From NCBI GenBank assembly GCA_020354025.1, contig CP070638.1, forward strand, positions 2,516,250 to 2,580,249: a stretch of DNA of 64,000 bases, given 5' to 3'. Shown piece by piece: positions 34,901 through 44,464 of this stretch. How positions within the stretch are numbered: the first letter of the stretch is position 1; the number at the start of each line of letters is the position of its first letter. A program made the position numbers and the translations under genes. The notes below the pieces were generated by a model. That model ran no database searches and had not been told where the DNA came from. It worked only from the letters and a program-made list of their open reading frames with translations. Source of the DNA: Fidelibacterota bacterium (GTDB taxonomy: Bacteria; Fidelibacterota; Marinisomatia; SCGC-AAA003-L08; TS1B11).

Positions 34901-36311
34901 CAGGATGTCCTGTACCGGGTTCAAATGCCTCTTGCGCTTCGGTTAAACCCTCCTTAGACGATATGGCAATTCCCTCGGCCTCAGCTTCAGACTCGCCTTC
35001 GAGAAGGGACTCACTGTCAAGTATCTCGCCGATAGGCCCGGCGTCTGTGGCCTCAGGGAGTATTCCCTCAAATGGCCCAGCCTCGACCGACTCATCCTCA
35101 CGTTCGTTCTCCCTCGGGAGGGATTCCACATCAAGCTGGAATGGCTGCTCCTGTTGGGCCATGTCTTCTAGCGCCGCTGTATCAACAAACTCATCCTCCG
35201 GCAAAGCCGCCTCGCCCCCGAGTGGTATTGGTTTAGGGCTAAACGGTTCTTTCTCTGGCTTCTCTCCTTCAGGAATTATTTCAAAGGGGGATTCGGCTTC
35301 CGGCCCAGTCTCGTCATCGCGGATTGTAGTCTCGGACACGAACGGCCCAACTACCTCACCTTCACCTGAAAGCGCAGGTGTGTCAAGGACCTCACCTTCC
35401 GGTCCGGTCTCTTCCTCGGCAGGCTCGAAACCCGGCGCGCTAGGTTCCTCATCGATCTTTTCCTCAGCTTCCAGAGCATAGAGAATCTCACCTTGCTGCT
35501 CAATGCTAACACCAGGTTCATGCAATGATGGCGCTGCTGTATCTGTGGACGGTGCTTCTGCCTCGGCGGTGACTTCCGGACTCAAAGGAGGCTCTCCTGG
35601 CTTAGCTTCCTCCTGCCGCCCACTGCTGGCCGCTATCATTGCCGCCAGTCTCTTGATGTTGGCCTCCCAAGCCTGTTCGGTCTCATCAGCTTTGGAAAGA
35701 TCGGCGATGGTTTCCCCGGCTGTCGGCGCTTCAGCCGGTCCCGCTGCTTCCGCCTCCAGTTCCGGCGGTTCGAGAGTCTGCAGGTCATCAGCCTCGGTGT
35801 CTTCTATTTCTGGATCGGCTGGTACGCCCCGTTTTTCCCTCAATTCGTCTTTCACCCCCCTGACCAACTCCCGTTCCGCCTGGAGACGTCTGAGACGCAA
35901 CCGGGCACCGCGGCTTAATGGATTAGCGTGGAGCAATCGTTGGTACGCCTGTTCCAGAACCGACTTCTTACGACGGAGCCGCTCCTGTACGGCCACCAGC
36001 AGCTCAGCCGCCTCCAGGTGGTATTCATCGCGGCTCAGGGTCTGTAGTAGCAGGGTTTCCGCATCTTCCAGGTTGCCTTCGCGTAAGGCCATTGTTGCTA
36101 ATAGGAACAGACCAGGGGGGTGGCCGGGGTGGTGATCCAGACCGACGGTGCAGACTTTGTGGGCACGGGCTAGATCACCCTCCGTGAGATAAATGTCGGC
36201 CAGGAGAGGATATGCCAGTGAGTCGAAGTTCTGGGCAAAATAGTGCTCCAGCTGGCGCCGTTGCTCCAGGTCAGTGGAAGATTTAGGTTCTGTTGTGGTC
36301 GGAGTAGTCAT
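31980..36311 (-). CDS. Giant acidic TPR protein with long internal repeats
   Basis: 1443 aa, ATG overlapping the stop of the carboxylase gene (ATGA). Residues 20-150 form TPR helices ([40 protein letters not shown]); residues 1390-1440 form a last TPR-like pair ([20 protein letters not shown]). Between them lie about 1200 residues dominated by Glu, Asp and Pro with recurring FEPG and EEPxRPDVxSLQRE motifs and a period of about 300 residues. No signal peptide, so probably cytoplasmic. The acidic part is expected to be disordered. Function unknown; a scaffold or tether is inferred. It is co-transcribed with metabolic genes on both sides. Confidence 0.85.
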   Translation of the reverse strand: MTTPTTTEPKSSTDLEQRRQLEHYFAQNFDSLAYPLLADIYLTEGDLARAHKVCTVGLDHHPGHPPGLFLLATMALREGNLEDAETLLLQTLSRDEYHLEAAELLVAVQERLRRKKSVLEQAYQRLLHANPLSRGARLRLRRLQAERELVRGVKDELREKRGVPADPEIEDTEADDLQTLEPPELEAEAAGPAEAPTAGETIADLSKADETEQAWEANIKRLAAMIAASSGRQEEAKPGEPPLSPEVTAEAEAPSTDTAAPSLHEPGVSIEQQGEILYALEAEEKIDEEPSAPGFEPAEEETGPEGEVLDTPALSGEGEVVGPFVSETTIRDDETGPEAESPFEIIPEGEKPEKEPFSPKPIPLGGEAALPEDEFVDTAALEDMAQQEQPFQLDVESLPRENEREDESVEAGPFEGILPEATDAGPIGEILDSESLLEGESEAEAEGIAISSKEGLTEAQEAFEPGTGHPEESTALEEDLEAVTKKDPAGEKESFEPGIAIASEEALSDDDDLSTGLPEGQEVAEEQVWPGATPADEGITKQETRLYEGAAEEERSAEELFEPGLISDREQVKPESDATDTPALESREQQEEPYRPDVESLQRATKHENEMVEAVALSEEDTVEHRPGAPTLQKEGNEEDLYKTKEEDKDTGKESFEPGIEPDREEEVKPEGEGTDLVASKGRKRQEEPHRPDVASLQRETDREDELTRSAILKDQDLDHEGAVPFDEMRDQKSTPEGEQEAVGGEVEIPLAESRMEEPEEFEPSARHLKEGVPPTEEIDTAPLDRSAEEEELFEPSEAIASEDALSVEDDLGRDLSEGREVTDEQVWRGAASTDYGRTGLEAGLGEETEERERPEEEPFEPGLESDLEQVMTGDEGNDTESLESREQEEPHQPDAEFLQRATQRENEMIKDAILAGEDTVEDQPVAAFIHKGGDEEDFYKIEEADKDTGQEPFEPGTKPDREEEVKPGDEGLDARVFDEQKREEPSRPDRAPLHRETKREDELAQAGILEDQDLEDVGDAAFSEMPKDESPPEGASEAVGGEVEAVPMEIKAEEKEVFEPGVGHPEERAVLEEDIEVVSPEDSTEEEEFFEPGEKTASEEVPPVEEDLGTGLPEVQQTAEEQVWSGADSIGEGITGLEAGLGEEAVERERPEEEPFEPGGEPSREEEVVPGEKDLDTTADESKDIREGPAWPEVPQLQEQVASESTPFEEAAMEEKDHTEEQVLPDELTDEKQTALGDEATGKVTLEDRDLEQESFEPGDQPLDKGYEAKLGEAALERQAVEGEEREEEPYRPDVDSLQKEAEQESEIIDKAVHDDREMAGDIFEPSSAPPKEEAPPALSAERDQKAVEEIESDIEDLDEEEYEFESEFQAAEEAGSRDTLGIDPKLATFTLATIYKVQGLYHQALQVLDLLETKGGDTDRIQAERESILQLMTTDTNLEPE
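32832..34916 (-). repeat. Higher-order coding repeat of about 897 nt in the acidic TPR gene
   Basis: Landmarks recur at a regular distance in the protein. IASEEAL is at 501, IASEDAL at 800 and TASEEV at 1098. The EEQVW or DEQVW motif recurs at about 526, 825 and 1122, and the GHPEE/RHLKE segment at 468, 767 and 1064. Two full units and a partial third of about 299 residues (about 897 nt) follow each other. Copies have diverged but keep reading frame and order, which points to tandem duplication in coding DNA. Confidence 0.85.
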
Positions 36312-37867
36312 AGGGGAATATTTCCGTGTTTCTTACGGGGATTGGTATCCACTTTGGTTTCCAGCATGATCAGGGCATCAATCAAGCGGTTACGGGTGTG
36401 CCTGGGAAGGATGATATCGTCAATAAAACCACGCTCGGCTGCAATGTAGGGATTGGCGAACTTCTCCCGGTATTCCTGGCTCAGTTTACCGGTAAGGATC
36501 TCTGGATCCTCGGTTTTCTGGATGTCCTTTTTCCACAGGATCTCTACTGCTCCCTTGGGGCCCATGACAGCAATCTCGGCGCTGGGCCAGGCTAGGTTAA
36601 CATCGCCGCGGATATGTTTGGAGCTCATCACGTCATAGGCGCCGCCGTATGCCTTCCGAGTGATGACCGTTACCTTGGGCACCGTTGCCTCGCAGTAGGC
36701 ATACAGCAGCTTGGCCCCATGGCGTATGATGCCCCGCCATTCCTGGTCGGTACCGGGTAGAAAGCCGGGGACGTCTACGAAGGTAACCAAGGGAATATTG
36801 AAGGCATCACAGCAGCGGACGAACCGGCCGCCTTTAACCGATGAGTCAATATCCAGTACGCCCGCCAGGTGGGAAGGCTGGTTGGCCACGATCCCCACTG
36901 ACCGGCCGCCGATCCGGGCGAAGCCCACAATGAGATTGGTAGCATAACCGCTCTGCACCTCAAAAAAGGCCTTGTTATCTGCCACGGCATTGATTACATG
37001 GTGCATATCGTAGGGTTTATTGGGATTCTCCGGCACGAGGCTGTCAAGGGCTTCTTCCTCCCGGTCCGGGGGGTCATCTGTGGCTATCTGCGGCGGGCTT
37101 TCCAGGTTATTCTGGGGCAGGTAACCGAGTAGCTGCCGCGCGTACTGGATAGCTTCGACCTCGTTCTCACAGGCGAAGTGGGCTACACCGCTTTTCGTAG
37201 CGTGGGGATCGGCACCGCCCAGTTCTTCAAAGGAGACATCCTCGTGGGTAACGGTTTTTACCACGTTGGGCCCGGTAACGAACATATGGCTGGTGCCCTT
37301 GGCCATTATAATGAAGTCAGTGATAGCCGGGGAATAGACTGCGCCGCCGGCACAGGGTCCCAGGATCAGGCTCAGCTGGGGGACAACACCGCTGGCAAGG
37401 GTATTGCGCAGGAATATATCGGCGTAGCCACCTAGACTGACCACTCCTTCCTGAATGCGTGCGCCGCCGCTGTCGTTGAAACCGACTACTGGTGCTCCCA
37501 CTTTCAGGGCGAGATCCATTACTTTACAGATCTTCTTGGCGAAGGTCTCTGACAGGGACCCGCCGAAGACGGTGAAGTCGTGAGAAAAGACAAACACCTG
37601 CCTGCCGTCTACAGTGCCGTAGCCGGTTACCACACCGTCGCCTAGGGGTCGATTATCATCCATGCCGAAATCCCGGGCTCGATGGCGGACGAACATGTCT
37701 AGCTCGGTGAAGGAGTCCTTATCCAGGAAAAGGTTCAACCGTTCCCGAGCGGTGAGCTTTCCGCGGGAGTGCTGCTGTTCCAGTCGCTCCTGACCGCCGC
37801 CCTGCAGAGCCTCTTCCCGTGTGGCCTGGAGGATCGCTGCCTTTGAGGAGTGCTGCGGTGGGGCCAT
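36308..37867 (-). CDS. pccB: Acyl-CoA carboxylase, carboxyltransferase subunit (propionyl-CoA type)
   Basis: 519 aa. The family transfers CO2 from biotin to propionyl-CoA, or runs the reverse reaction in decarboxylases. Visible blocks are [30 protein letters not shown] (acyl-CoA site), [12 protein letters not shown], the C-terminal [12 protein letters not shown], and [16 protein letters not shown] (biotin side). Its start shares one base with the stop of the B12 subunit gene and its stop overlaps the TPR gene, so it is tightly coupled. With the mutase subunit upstream, a methylmalonyl-CoA pathway is likely. The biotin carboxylase and the large mutase subunit are not in the window. Confidence 0.93.
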   Translation of the reverse strand: MAPPQHSSKAAILQATREEALQGGGQERLEQQHSRGKLTARERLNLFLDKDSFTELDMFVRHRARDFGMDDNRPLGDGVVTGYGTVDGRQVFVFSHDFTVFGGSLSETFAKKICKVMDLALKVGAPVVGFNDSGGARIQEGVVSLGGYADIFLRNTLASGVVPQLSLILGPCAGGAVYSPAITDFIIMAKGTSHMFVTGPNVVKTVTHEDVSFEELGGADPHATKSGVAHFACENEVEAIQYARQLLGYLPQNNLESPPQIATDDPPDREEEALDSLVPENPNKPYDMHHVINAVADNKAFFEVQSGYATNLIVGFARIGGRSVGIVANQPSHLAGVLDIDSSVKGGRFVRCCDAFNIPLVTFVDVPGFLPGTDQEWRGIIRHGAKLLYAYCEATVPKVTVITRKAYGGAYDVMSSKHIRGDVNLAWPSAEIAVMGPKGAVEILWKKDIQKTEDPEILTGKLSQEYREKFANPYIAAERGFIDDIILPRHTRNRLIDALIMLETKVDTNPRKKHGNIPL

Positions 37868-38292
37868 CAGGCAGCTTCCCCGTTCCGGTCAGGGCGGTTT
37901 TCCTCTACCCAGGATGTAATATATTCGATGATCTCGCCCATCTGGCTGCCGGGGCCGAAGAGGTGTCCCATCCCCTGCTTCTGGAGAGCTTCTGCATCTT
38001 TACTGGGGATAATACCGCCTCCGGTGAGGAGCACACCTTCCAGCCCGGACTCCTCGAGTAGTTCCTTTACTCTGGGAAAAATCGTCATGTGAGCGCCGGA
38101 GAGAATTGACAAAGCCACCACGTCCACGTCTTCCTGCAGCGCCGCTCGGGCAATCATCTCCGGCGTCTGCCGCAGTCCCAGATAGATCACCTCCATCCCG
38201 GCGTCCCTTAAGGCCTGTGCCAGGACCTTGATCCCCCGGTCATGGCCGTCCAGGCCCGGCTTGGCCATTAGTATGCGTATTTTTCGTTCCAC
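37867..38292 (-). CDS. Methylmalonyl-CoA mutase-type B12-binding subunit
   Basis: 141 aa, GTG start directly after the dtd stop (TGAGTG). It carries the cobalamin-binding signature DGHDRG (residues 15-20, the His replaces the lower axial ligand), SILSGAHM, and GGGIIPSKD. This is the length of the stand-alone C-terminal subunit that pairs with a separate catalytic chain in many bacteria. It interconverts methylmalonyl-CoA and succinyl-CoA when complete. The catalytic chain must be encoded elsewhere. It is coupled to pccB, one step away in the pathway. Confidence 0.94.
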   Translation of the reverse strand: MERKIRILMAKPGLDGHDRGIKVLAQALRDAGMEVIYLGLRQTPEMIARAALQEDVDVVALSILSGAHMTIFPRVKELLEESGLEGVLLTGGGIIPSKDAEALQKQGMGHLFGPGSQMGEIIEYITSWVEENRPDRNGEAA

Positions 38293-38739
38293 TCAGCGTT
38301 CCTTGCTGTCGAGGACGAACGTTACCGGGCCGTCGTTCACCAGCTGTACCTGCATCATAGCCCCGAACCGGCCGCTCTCCACATGTATATTTCGCTCCTG
38401 TAGGCCGTCCATGAAATGCTCGTAAAGGCGCTCGCCCTCCTCGGGGGCTGCTGCGTTGATATAGCTAGGCCGCCGTCCCTTGCGCCAATCGCCTACCAGG
38501 GTGAACTGACTTACTGCCAAGGCGCTGCCGCCCACGTCCAGCAGAGACAGGTTCATCTTCCCGGCCGCATCCCCGAAGATACGCATATTAGCGGTCTTTT
38601 CCACGAGAAAGGTGCTGTCAGCCTCGGTGTCGTCACGGTGCACCCCCAACAGGACCACTAGCCCCTGCCCGATGGAGCCGGTAACCTGGCCATCAATAGT
38701 AACCTGGGCTTTAGATACCCGCTGTAGAACAGCGATCAT
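38293..38739 (-). CDS. dtd: D-aminoacyl-tRNA deacylase
   Basis: 148 aa from the ATG at 38739, which overlaps the dnaE stop by one base (TAATG); an earlier in-frame start would lie inside dnaE and add five atypical residues. The protein starts MIAVLQRVSKAQVTIDG, with the catalytic block LAVSQFTLVGDWRKGRRPSY (SQF) and a C-terminal GAMMQVQLVNDGPVTF holding the cross-subunit GP-type motif (NDGPVT). It removes D-amino acids from mischarged tRNA. Full length and typical. Confidence 0.96.
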   Translation of the reverse strand: MIAVLQRVSKAQVTIDGQVTGSIGQGLVVLLGVHRDDTEADSTFLVEKTANMRIFGDAAGKMNLSLLDVGGSALAVSQFTLVGDWRKGRRPSYINAAAPEEGERLYEHFMDGLQERNIHVESGRFGAMMQVQLVNDGPVTFVLDSKER

Positions 38740-41700
38740 TATGAAGAAATCCACACATTCTCGTCGCCGATTAGGCCCCGAAGCTCAGATAGGAACACGG
38801 GTGCTGGTGAAACCCGCAGATCGGTGGAGCGGATCCTCCTGGTACGATATTCCTCCAGGCCATCAGAATTGGTGTCATCGGCTACGTGCAGCCACAGCTC
38901 ACATTCTCCCCGGTTGTGGTCCGACAAAGAGCGGAGCTGCTGAATTAATCCCGACTCTAGGCGACTTAGATACAGCCTGAGGTTGATCCGCTTCGCCATA
39001 CGCTGGCGCAGTTCCTCCAGAAGAATAATGTCCTCAGCCAGCATCTTAAATCCGTCCTTTGCCTCCTGATTGCCGTTATCTTCCAGGCTATTGCTGTTCT
39101 GGCCGTTGTTCCGGGACAGGCCCCTGGTGGAAATCCGCCCGATAACGAATACCCTATTATCTTTGGTCAACAGTGGATGCACCCTGGTATACAAATCCGA
39201 GAAGACCACCACCTCCACGTCGCCCAAAAGTCCCTCCAGAGTGAAGAAAGCCATGGGCAGCCCCTTCCTAGTCTGGTGCCGCTTTGGCTGGCTTATGATT
39301 CCGCCCAGGCGTAATTGCTCCAGATTGTGGGCTTTCTGGGGATCGGTGAAGTCGTAATTGGAGAACTCACGCAGGTCTTCCTCGAAAGCCTGCAAGGGAT
39401 GGCCGGTTAGATAAAAGTTAGTGAGCTCTTTCTCCATCTCGAAGTGTTCCTGGTCAGACCAGGGGGGAACCTGCTGCAGTGACGGTTCGGAGATAACGGA
39501 CGCTTGGGCGTCGCTACCGAACAGGCTTTCCTGGTTGGGATTGGCATCCGACTGCATCCCTTGGGCATACTTGATAGTCTCGTCCAGACTGGTAAATTTC
39601 TGGTGCCGAGTGCCTTCCAGACTGTCGCAGGCGCCGGATTTTACCAGGCATTCCAGGGCTTTCCTGTTTACCAGGTGAAGGTCGATAGCGGCTGCAAATT
39701 CGGGCAGGGTCTTCCAGCCTTTATTGATCGCTTCCCTGATGGTCTTGATATGGTCTGCTGCTTTCTGACCCACGTGTTTGATGGCGTTCAGGCCGAACCT
39801 GATGCGGCCTTGCGAGTCTACCCGGAAATTACGTCCCGAGTGGTTCACATCTGGTGGCAGTACCTCTAGTCCCATAGCCTGGACTTCGGCTAACAGGATG
39901 CGCACCCGGTCTTGGTTGTTCATTTCGGAAGAAAGATTAGCCGCCATGAACTCGGATGGATAATGGGCTTTCAGGTAGGCCGTCTGATAGGCCACCAGGG
40001 CATAGGCTGTGGAGTGGCTCTTATTAAATCCATACTTAGCAAAGCGAGCCATGAGCTCAAAAATATCTCTAGCCGTGTCCTCAACCACGCTATTCTCGCT
40101 GGCCCCACTAAGAAAGTCGGCCTTCATGCGAGCCATTCCCTTAGGCTTCTTTTTCCCCATGGCCCGGCGCAGGATATCAGCCTGGGCCAGACTGAACCCG
40201 GCAATAGCGTTGGCAATCTGCATCACCTGTTCCTGGTAGACAATGATACCATAGGTCTCATTCAGGATTGGTTCTAAGGCCGGATGCAGATAGGCGATCT
40301 CCCTGCGGCCGTGCTTGCGGTCGATGAACTCGTCAACGTAAGCCATGGGACCGGGTCGGTGGAGGGCGTTCATAGCGATAAGGTCTTCAATGCAGGTGGG
40401 GCGCAGTTTTTTTAGAAACTCCCGCATCCCACCTGACTCGAACTGGAAAACGCCGATGGTCTGGCCTCGGGAAAAAAGTTCAAATGTGGCCTCGTCGTTA
40501 GACGGGATTTTATCGATATCCAATTTGACATCCCGAGCCTTGAGCATTTTCAGGGTTTTATCTATAACCGTGAGGGTCCTCAGTCCCAGGAAGTCCATTT
40601 TCAGCAGGCCCAGAGCCTCAAGTCCATTCATGTCTACCTGGGTGGTGATCTCCTCCGTCTTCGGGTTCCGGTAGAGAGGGACGTAATTAATAAGGTCTCC
40701 GGGGGCGATAACCACTCCGGCGGCGTGGGTGGAAGCATGCCGGTTCATCCCTTCCAGCACCCGGCTGTAGGCGAACAAGTTCCTGTGCGCCTGGTCCACC
40801 GATTCAGCCTGGATCAGTTCCGCGTTAGCTTCCACGGCCTCGTCAATGGTGATATTGGGATTGTCGGGGATCAGCTTGGCGATTCGGTCCCCTTCAGCAA
40901 AGCTCAGGCCCAGCACCCTGGCTACGTCCCGCACGACACTCCGTGCCTTCATCTTGCCGAATGTGATGATCTGGCTGACAGCGTTTTCTCCATACTGCTG
41001 CCTGACGTATTCAATGACCTCCCCCCGGCGTTCCTGGCAGAAGTCAATGTCGATGTCGGGCATGGAAATGCGCTCGGGATTGAGAAAGCGCTCAAACAGG
41101 AGGTTGTAGCGGATGGGATCCACGTTGGTGATACCCAGTGCGTAGGCCGCCAGACTGCCGGCTGCGCTTCCCCGTCCGGGTCCTACCGGAATGTCCCGGT
41201 TTCGGGCATAGCGGATAAAGTCCATGACGATCAGGAAATACCCGGCGTAGCCCATATCCCTGATTACCTGCAGCTCCAGGTCCAGGCGGGTCTTGATCTC
41301 CGGGGTGACCTTGTACTGTCGTTCCAGGCCTTCCTCGGCCAGGATACGGAGATATTCGTCGGGATCCTGAGTACCGGCGCTGGTGGGAATGGGGAACTGG
41401 GGCAGGTGCAGTCGGCCTAAGTCAAGCTCCACCGAGCACTGCTCGGCGATGGCTACAGTGTTTTCCAGCGCCTCTGGAATGTCCTTGAACAGCTGGTACA
41501 TCTCATCGACGGACTTGAGGTAGAACTCGGGGGTCGCATAACGACGGCGATTAGGGTCATCCCGATCCTTGCCCGTACCCAGGCAGAACATGACATCATG
41601 GGCCTCCCAGTGCTCCTTGCGAGCGTAGTGGCAATCATTGGTGGCCACGAGGGGCAGATCCAGTTCCCGGGCCAGCTTGATATTTACCTCCCGGGCGGCG

Positions 41701-42254
41701 TCTTCTTCAGAAAGGTCATGACGCTGGAGCTCCAGGTAGAAGCGACCTGGGAAGATCTCGGCCAGCTCTAGGGCTGCCTTGTGGGTAGCCTTCATGTCAC
41801 CGCTGAGGGCATACTCCTGCACTTCTCCCTTCAGGCAGGCCGACATGCAGATGAGCCCCTCGCTGTGTTTACGGAGCAGGGCTTTGTCCATTCGAGGCCT
41901 ATAATAGAAGCCCTCTAGATAGCCTATGGAGACCAGTTTGATCAGGTTGCTTAGGCCGGTTTCATTTTGCGCCAGCAAGACCAGATGGTGATAACCCCAG
42001 CCTGTGCCCCTGGTAGTCTGCTTGTCACGATGATCGCCTTTGGCGACGTAGGCCTCACAGCCTATGATAGGATTGATACCAGCCGTGTTAGCTGCCTGAT
42101 AAAACGGCAGCAGACTGAACAGGTTGCCATGCTCGGTGATGGCCACCCGGTCCATCTTGAGGTCGCTGAGGGTACTGATAATGGTATTAACGGACTGGGC
42201 TCCGTCCAGCAGGGAGAAGTCGGAATGATTGTGGAGGTGGACGAAGTCAGCCAT
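38739..42254 (-). CDS. dnaE: DNA polymerase III alpha subunit
   Basis: 1171 aa, full length for DnaE1. The PHP domain begins FVHLHNHSDFSLLDGAQ. The catalytic aspartates lie in PDIDIDF (about residues 399-405) and in KMDFLGLRTL. A helix-hairpin-helix region (EFAAAIDLHLVNRKALE) and an OB-fold (LRLGGIISQPKRHQTRKGLP) follow. It is the replicative chain elongation enzyme. First gene of a tightly packed operon: dtd, B12 subunit, carboxylase, TPR protein and peptidase follow with overlapping or abutting ends. Confidence 0.97.
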   Translation of the reverse strand: MADFVHLHNHSDFSLLDGAQSVNTIISTLSDLKMDRVAITEHGNLFSLLPFYQAANTAGINPIIGCEAYVAKGDHRDKQTTRGTGWGYHHLVLLAQNETGLSNLIKLVSIGYLEGFYYRPRMDKALLRKHSEGLICMSACLKGEVQEYALSGDMKATHKAALELAEIFPGRFYLELQRHDLSEEDAAREVNIKLARELDLPLVATNDCHYARKEHWEAHDVMFCLGTGKDRDDPNRRRYATPEFYLKSVDEMYQLFKDIPEALENTVAIAEQCSVELDLGRLHLPQFPIPTSAGTQDPDEYLRILAEEGLERQYKVTPEIKTRLDLELQVIRDMGYAGYFLIVMDFIRYARNRDIPVGPGRGSAAGSLAAYALGITNVDPIRYNLLFERFLNPERISMPDIDIDFCQERRGEVIEYVRQQYGENAVSQIITFGKMKARSVVRDVARVLGLSFAEGDRIAKLIPDNPNITIDEAVEANAELIQAESVDQAHRNLFAYSRVLEGMNRHASTHAAGVVIAPGDLINYVPLYRNPKTEEITTQVDMNGLEALGLLKMDFLGLRTLTVIDKTLKMLKARDVKLDIDKIPSNDEATFELFSRGQTIGVFQFESGGMREFLKKLRPTCIEDLIAMNALHRPGPMAYVDEFIDRKHGRREIAYLHPALEPILNETYGIIVYQEQVMQIANAIAGFSLAQADILRRAMGKKKPKGMARMKADFLSGASENSVVEDTARDIFELMARFAKYGFNKSHSTAYALVAYQTAYLKAHYPSEFMAANLSSEMNNQDRVRILLAEVQAMGLEVLPPDVNHSGRNFRVDSQGRIRFGLNAIKHVGQKAADHIKTIREAINKGWKTLPEFAAAIDLHLVNRKALECLVKSGACDSLEGTRHQKFTSLDETIKYAQGMQSDANPNQESLFGSDAQASVISEPSLQQVPPWSDQEHFEMEKELTNFYLTGHPLQAFEEDLREFSNYDFTDPQKAHNLEQLRLGGIISQPKRHQTRKGLPMAFFTLEGLLGDVEVVVFSDLYTRVHPLLTKDNRVFVIGRISTRGLSRNNGQNSNSLEDNGNQEAKDGFKMLAEDIILLEELRQRMAKRINLRLYLSRLESGLIQQLRSLSDHNRGECELWLHVADDTNSDGLEEYRTRRIRSTDLRVSPAPVFLSELRGLIGDENVWISS

Positions 42255-42296
42255 GCTCAGTCTTGCCCTGAGCTATGCCGAAGGCTGATGGAAGCA

Positions 42297-43142
42297 TCAG
42301 ATATCGAACTTCGATAGATAGATGGCCAACAGCCCGGCGAAGATATCCAATTTCAACACCTTTGCGACCCGTCCGGCACCTGCCGGATTGGGATGTTTGT
42401 CAAGATAAACGAACGTGTACAGAAGGGGAAGCTCAACCCCAATGATCACTGCTATCAGATAGGTAGCCCCGTAGATAACCAGAATGTAAGGCAACAGGCA
42501 GCCGAACATCAAAAACAAAGTAAGTATTAGCGCTAATTTTATACCAGCCGAGACTCCCCAGCGCACGGCAAAAGTGCCCAATCCCGCTGCTGCGTCACCA
42601 ACCACATCCTCAACGTCCTTCACTACTTCCCGTAGCAGAGTAAAGCCGGCAGCCAGCCCGAACGGAGCCCACATGAGATTCAAGTGCCCAAACGCAGCCC
42701 CTGCAAACAGGAAAGCCAGCCCAAGAATGGCTGCCACCACGGAATTACCCACCAGTGGCAGCCCCTTGAAAAGAGGCGTATAGAGTACCATCAGCGGCAG
42801 GGCGATATATATGGCAACGATGCGGGCGTGGGTGGGCAGTTGGAAGGCGGCCAGTGCCCCGGCCACGAACAATATCACCGCCAGCAGCCAGCCAACGTGC
42901 CGGGGCAAATCGCCGCTGGCCAATGGCCGGTCGGGCCGGTTCACTTTGTCAATAGGGTAGTCGAAGTAGTCATTCAGAGCATTAGCCGCAGCGTTAAAAC
43001 TCAGCACCGTGGCGATGGCCCAGCCTATGGCGCTCCAGGACGGCCAGGCTGGCATAAGGGCAGCGGTAATCAGCACCGCCAAGGCTCCTAGAACCAGGTT
43101 CACCGGGCGCAGCATCTTGATTGCCGCCATTAGGGAATTCAC
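42297..43142 (-). CDS. UbiA-family prenyltransferase
   Basis: 281 aa with about eight membrane segments. The first aspartate motif is NDYFDYPIDKVNRPDRP (near residues 60-76) and the second DVEDVVGD (near 175-183); both bind Mg-prenyl-diphosphate. The wording of the first motif and the length recall geranylgeranylglyceryl-phosphate transferases as much as quinone or heme O enzymes, so the acceptor is left open. GTG at 43142 or ATG at 43130 could be the start; neither has a clear ribosome binding site. It stands upstream of dnaE in the same direction, 42 nt away. Confidence 0.85.
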   Translation of the reverse strand: MNSLMAAIKMLRPVNLVLGALAVLITAALMPAWPSWSAIGWAIATVLSFNAAANALNDYFDYPIDKVNRPDRPLASGDLPRHVGWLLAVILFVAGALAAFQLPTHARIVAIYIALPLMVLYTPLFKGLPLVGNSVVAAILGLAFLFAGAAFGHLNLMWAPFGLAAGFTLLREVVKDVEDVVGDAAAGLGTFAVRWGVSAGIKLALILTLFLMFGCLLPYILVIYGATYLIAVIIGVELPLLYTFVYLDKHPNPAGAGRVAKVLKLDIFAGLLAIYLSKFDI

Positions 43143-43330
43143 GGGGGGAAGTTAGGGGATTATAAGGTGCATGGGGGAGTAACATGCACAACCAGCCACT
43201 CTCCCTGTCAGTCACACTGTCGCGTGATCTTGATCACAGCACCTGGCTGTAAAAGCGGTAAACTATGGCCCGTTCACGGCTGGAAGCGGAGATGCTCAGT
43301 CGGATGGTGTCGGCAACGAAAGGAGGAAAT

Positions 43331-43519
43331 ATGTTAGACCAACGTGGTAGCTCTGATCGACGCGGCCTAGATGACCGTCGCAGCGGCATTGACCGGCGAC
43401 TGAATATGGTAGCGGCTAATACAAAGCGCAGGTCTGGAAACGACCGTCGCTCTACTACGGACCGTCGTATCTACCTCGACCGACGTATGACCGCTATTTC
43501 CTTCAGAGATATCGCCTAG
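43331..43519 (+). CDS. Small DRR-repeat protein
   Basis: 62 aa. The ATG at 43331 has an excellent AGGAGG (43321-43326), which decides the start although the frame is open to 43265. The chain carries Asp-Arg-Arg at residues 9, 15 and 21 and again at 38, 44 and 50, with KRR at 32, so the spacing is exactly six residues within each block. It is highly basic and hydrophilic, without signal or membrane segment. Similar ERR/DRR strings occur as short tails in signalling proteins, but I do not know a function. It could bind nucleic acid or an acidic partner. It lies alone between two minus-strand operons. Confidence 0.7.
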   Translation: MLDQRGSSDRRGLDDRRSGIDRRLNMVAANTKRRSGNDRRSTTDRRIYLDRRMTAISFRDIA

Positions 43520-43549
43520 CCCGCTTTCCACCTGCCAGACCAACACTCC

Positions 43550-44464
43550 TCACTTCTCCCACCGCCCCTCGTAAGCTCTGGGCTCCCCTTGCAGGTCCCT
43601 GTGGAGGGTAACCTCCGCCCCCGCTGCTTCGAAAATCGCGCGCACTGGCTCGGCCTGGCAGCTGCCGCCAATCTCTACGATCATCCGTCCCGCCCCTTCA
43701 AGCAATCCGGGACCAATCTCCGCCAGCCGCCGGAACCAGGTCAGCCCGTCGTTGCCATCGGTCAACGCCGAGAGTGGCTCATGCTCGCGGATTTCACGCT
43801 GGAGCATGGTCATCTCATCGGCCGCTACGTATGGTGGATTGCACAGAATCGAATCGAATCTACCCTTGAGCAATGCTTTAAGTATATCCCTTTTCTGGAA
43901 AGTTACATTGGCAGCTTCCAGTCGCCGGGCGTTCTCCTCTGCTACGGCCAGTGCAGCTTGGGAAATATCCACCGCTGTTACCTGTGCATCGGGATAGAGC
44001 AGAGCCGCTGTGATGGCTAGGCAGCCCGAGCCGGTGCCGATATCCAGGATAAGTTCGGGAGAGGATGCTTGGCGCAGCACCTGAATGAGCGTCTCGGTCT
44101 CGGGGCGGGGGATTAACACCGCCGGCGTAACAAGAAAATCGTGGCCGTAGAAAGGGGCTTTACCCAGGATATACTGAAAGGGCTCGCCGACCACTCGCCG
44201 CCGCACAAGACCCTTGAATCCAGCTAGTTCCCTGGAAGTGAGGCCGCGGTCGTGCTGGACGTATAGGTCAATCCGCTCCAGGCCTAGCTGATGGGCCAGG
44301 AGCCATTCCACTTCCAGGCGGGCGTTAGAGATGTTGCGGTCGGTGAAGTAGCGCGTTCCCCACTGGATCAGATCGATGATCCGCCAAGGCAGGGAATTAT
44401 GCTGAGCACTGCCCCGAGCATGGTCGAAGGGATTGTCAAGAGGGCGGTTTGTGATCTGGATCAC
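43550..44464 (-). CDS. prmC: Peptide chain release factor N5-glutamine methyltransferase
   Basis: 304 aa. PrmC methylates the glutamine of the GGQ motif in RF1 and RF2. An N-terminal helical domain (about 30-110) is followed by the methyltransferase: motif [12 protein letters not shown] and the substrate-binding NPPYVAADE. The GTG start overlaps the prfA stop by 4 nt (GTGTGA), so it is coupled to its own substrate's gene, a very common arrangement. Last gene of the rho operon. Confidence 0.95.
   Translation of the reverse strand: MIQITNRPLDNPFDHARGSAQHNSLPWRIIDLIQWGTRYFTDRNISNARLEVEWLLAHQLGLERIDLYVQHDRGLTSRELAGFKGLVRRRVVGEPFQYILGKAPFYGHDFLVTPAVLIPRPETETLIQVLRQASSPELILDIGTGSGCLAITAALLYPDAQVTAVDISQAALAVAEENARRLEAANVTFQKRDILKALLKGRFDSILCNPPYVAADEMTMLQREIREHEPLSALTDGNDGLTWFRRLAEIGPGLLEGAGRMIVEIGGSCQAEPVRAIFEAAGAEVTLHRDLQGEPRAYEGRWEK

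Noticed and set aside
34594-35481. 295-codon plus-strand Ser-rich frame
   Set aside because: Antisense of the Glu-rich repeats (GAG/GAA read as CTC/TTC-type codons); the real gene is on the minus strand.
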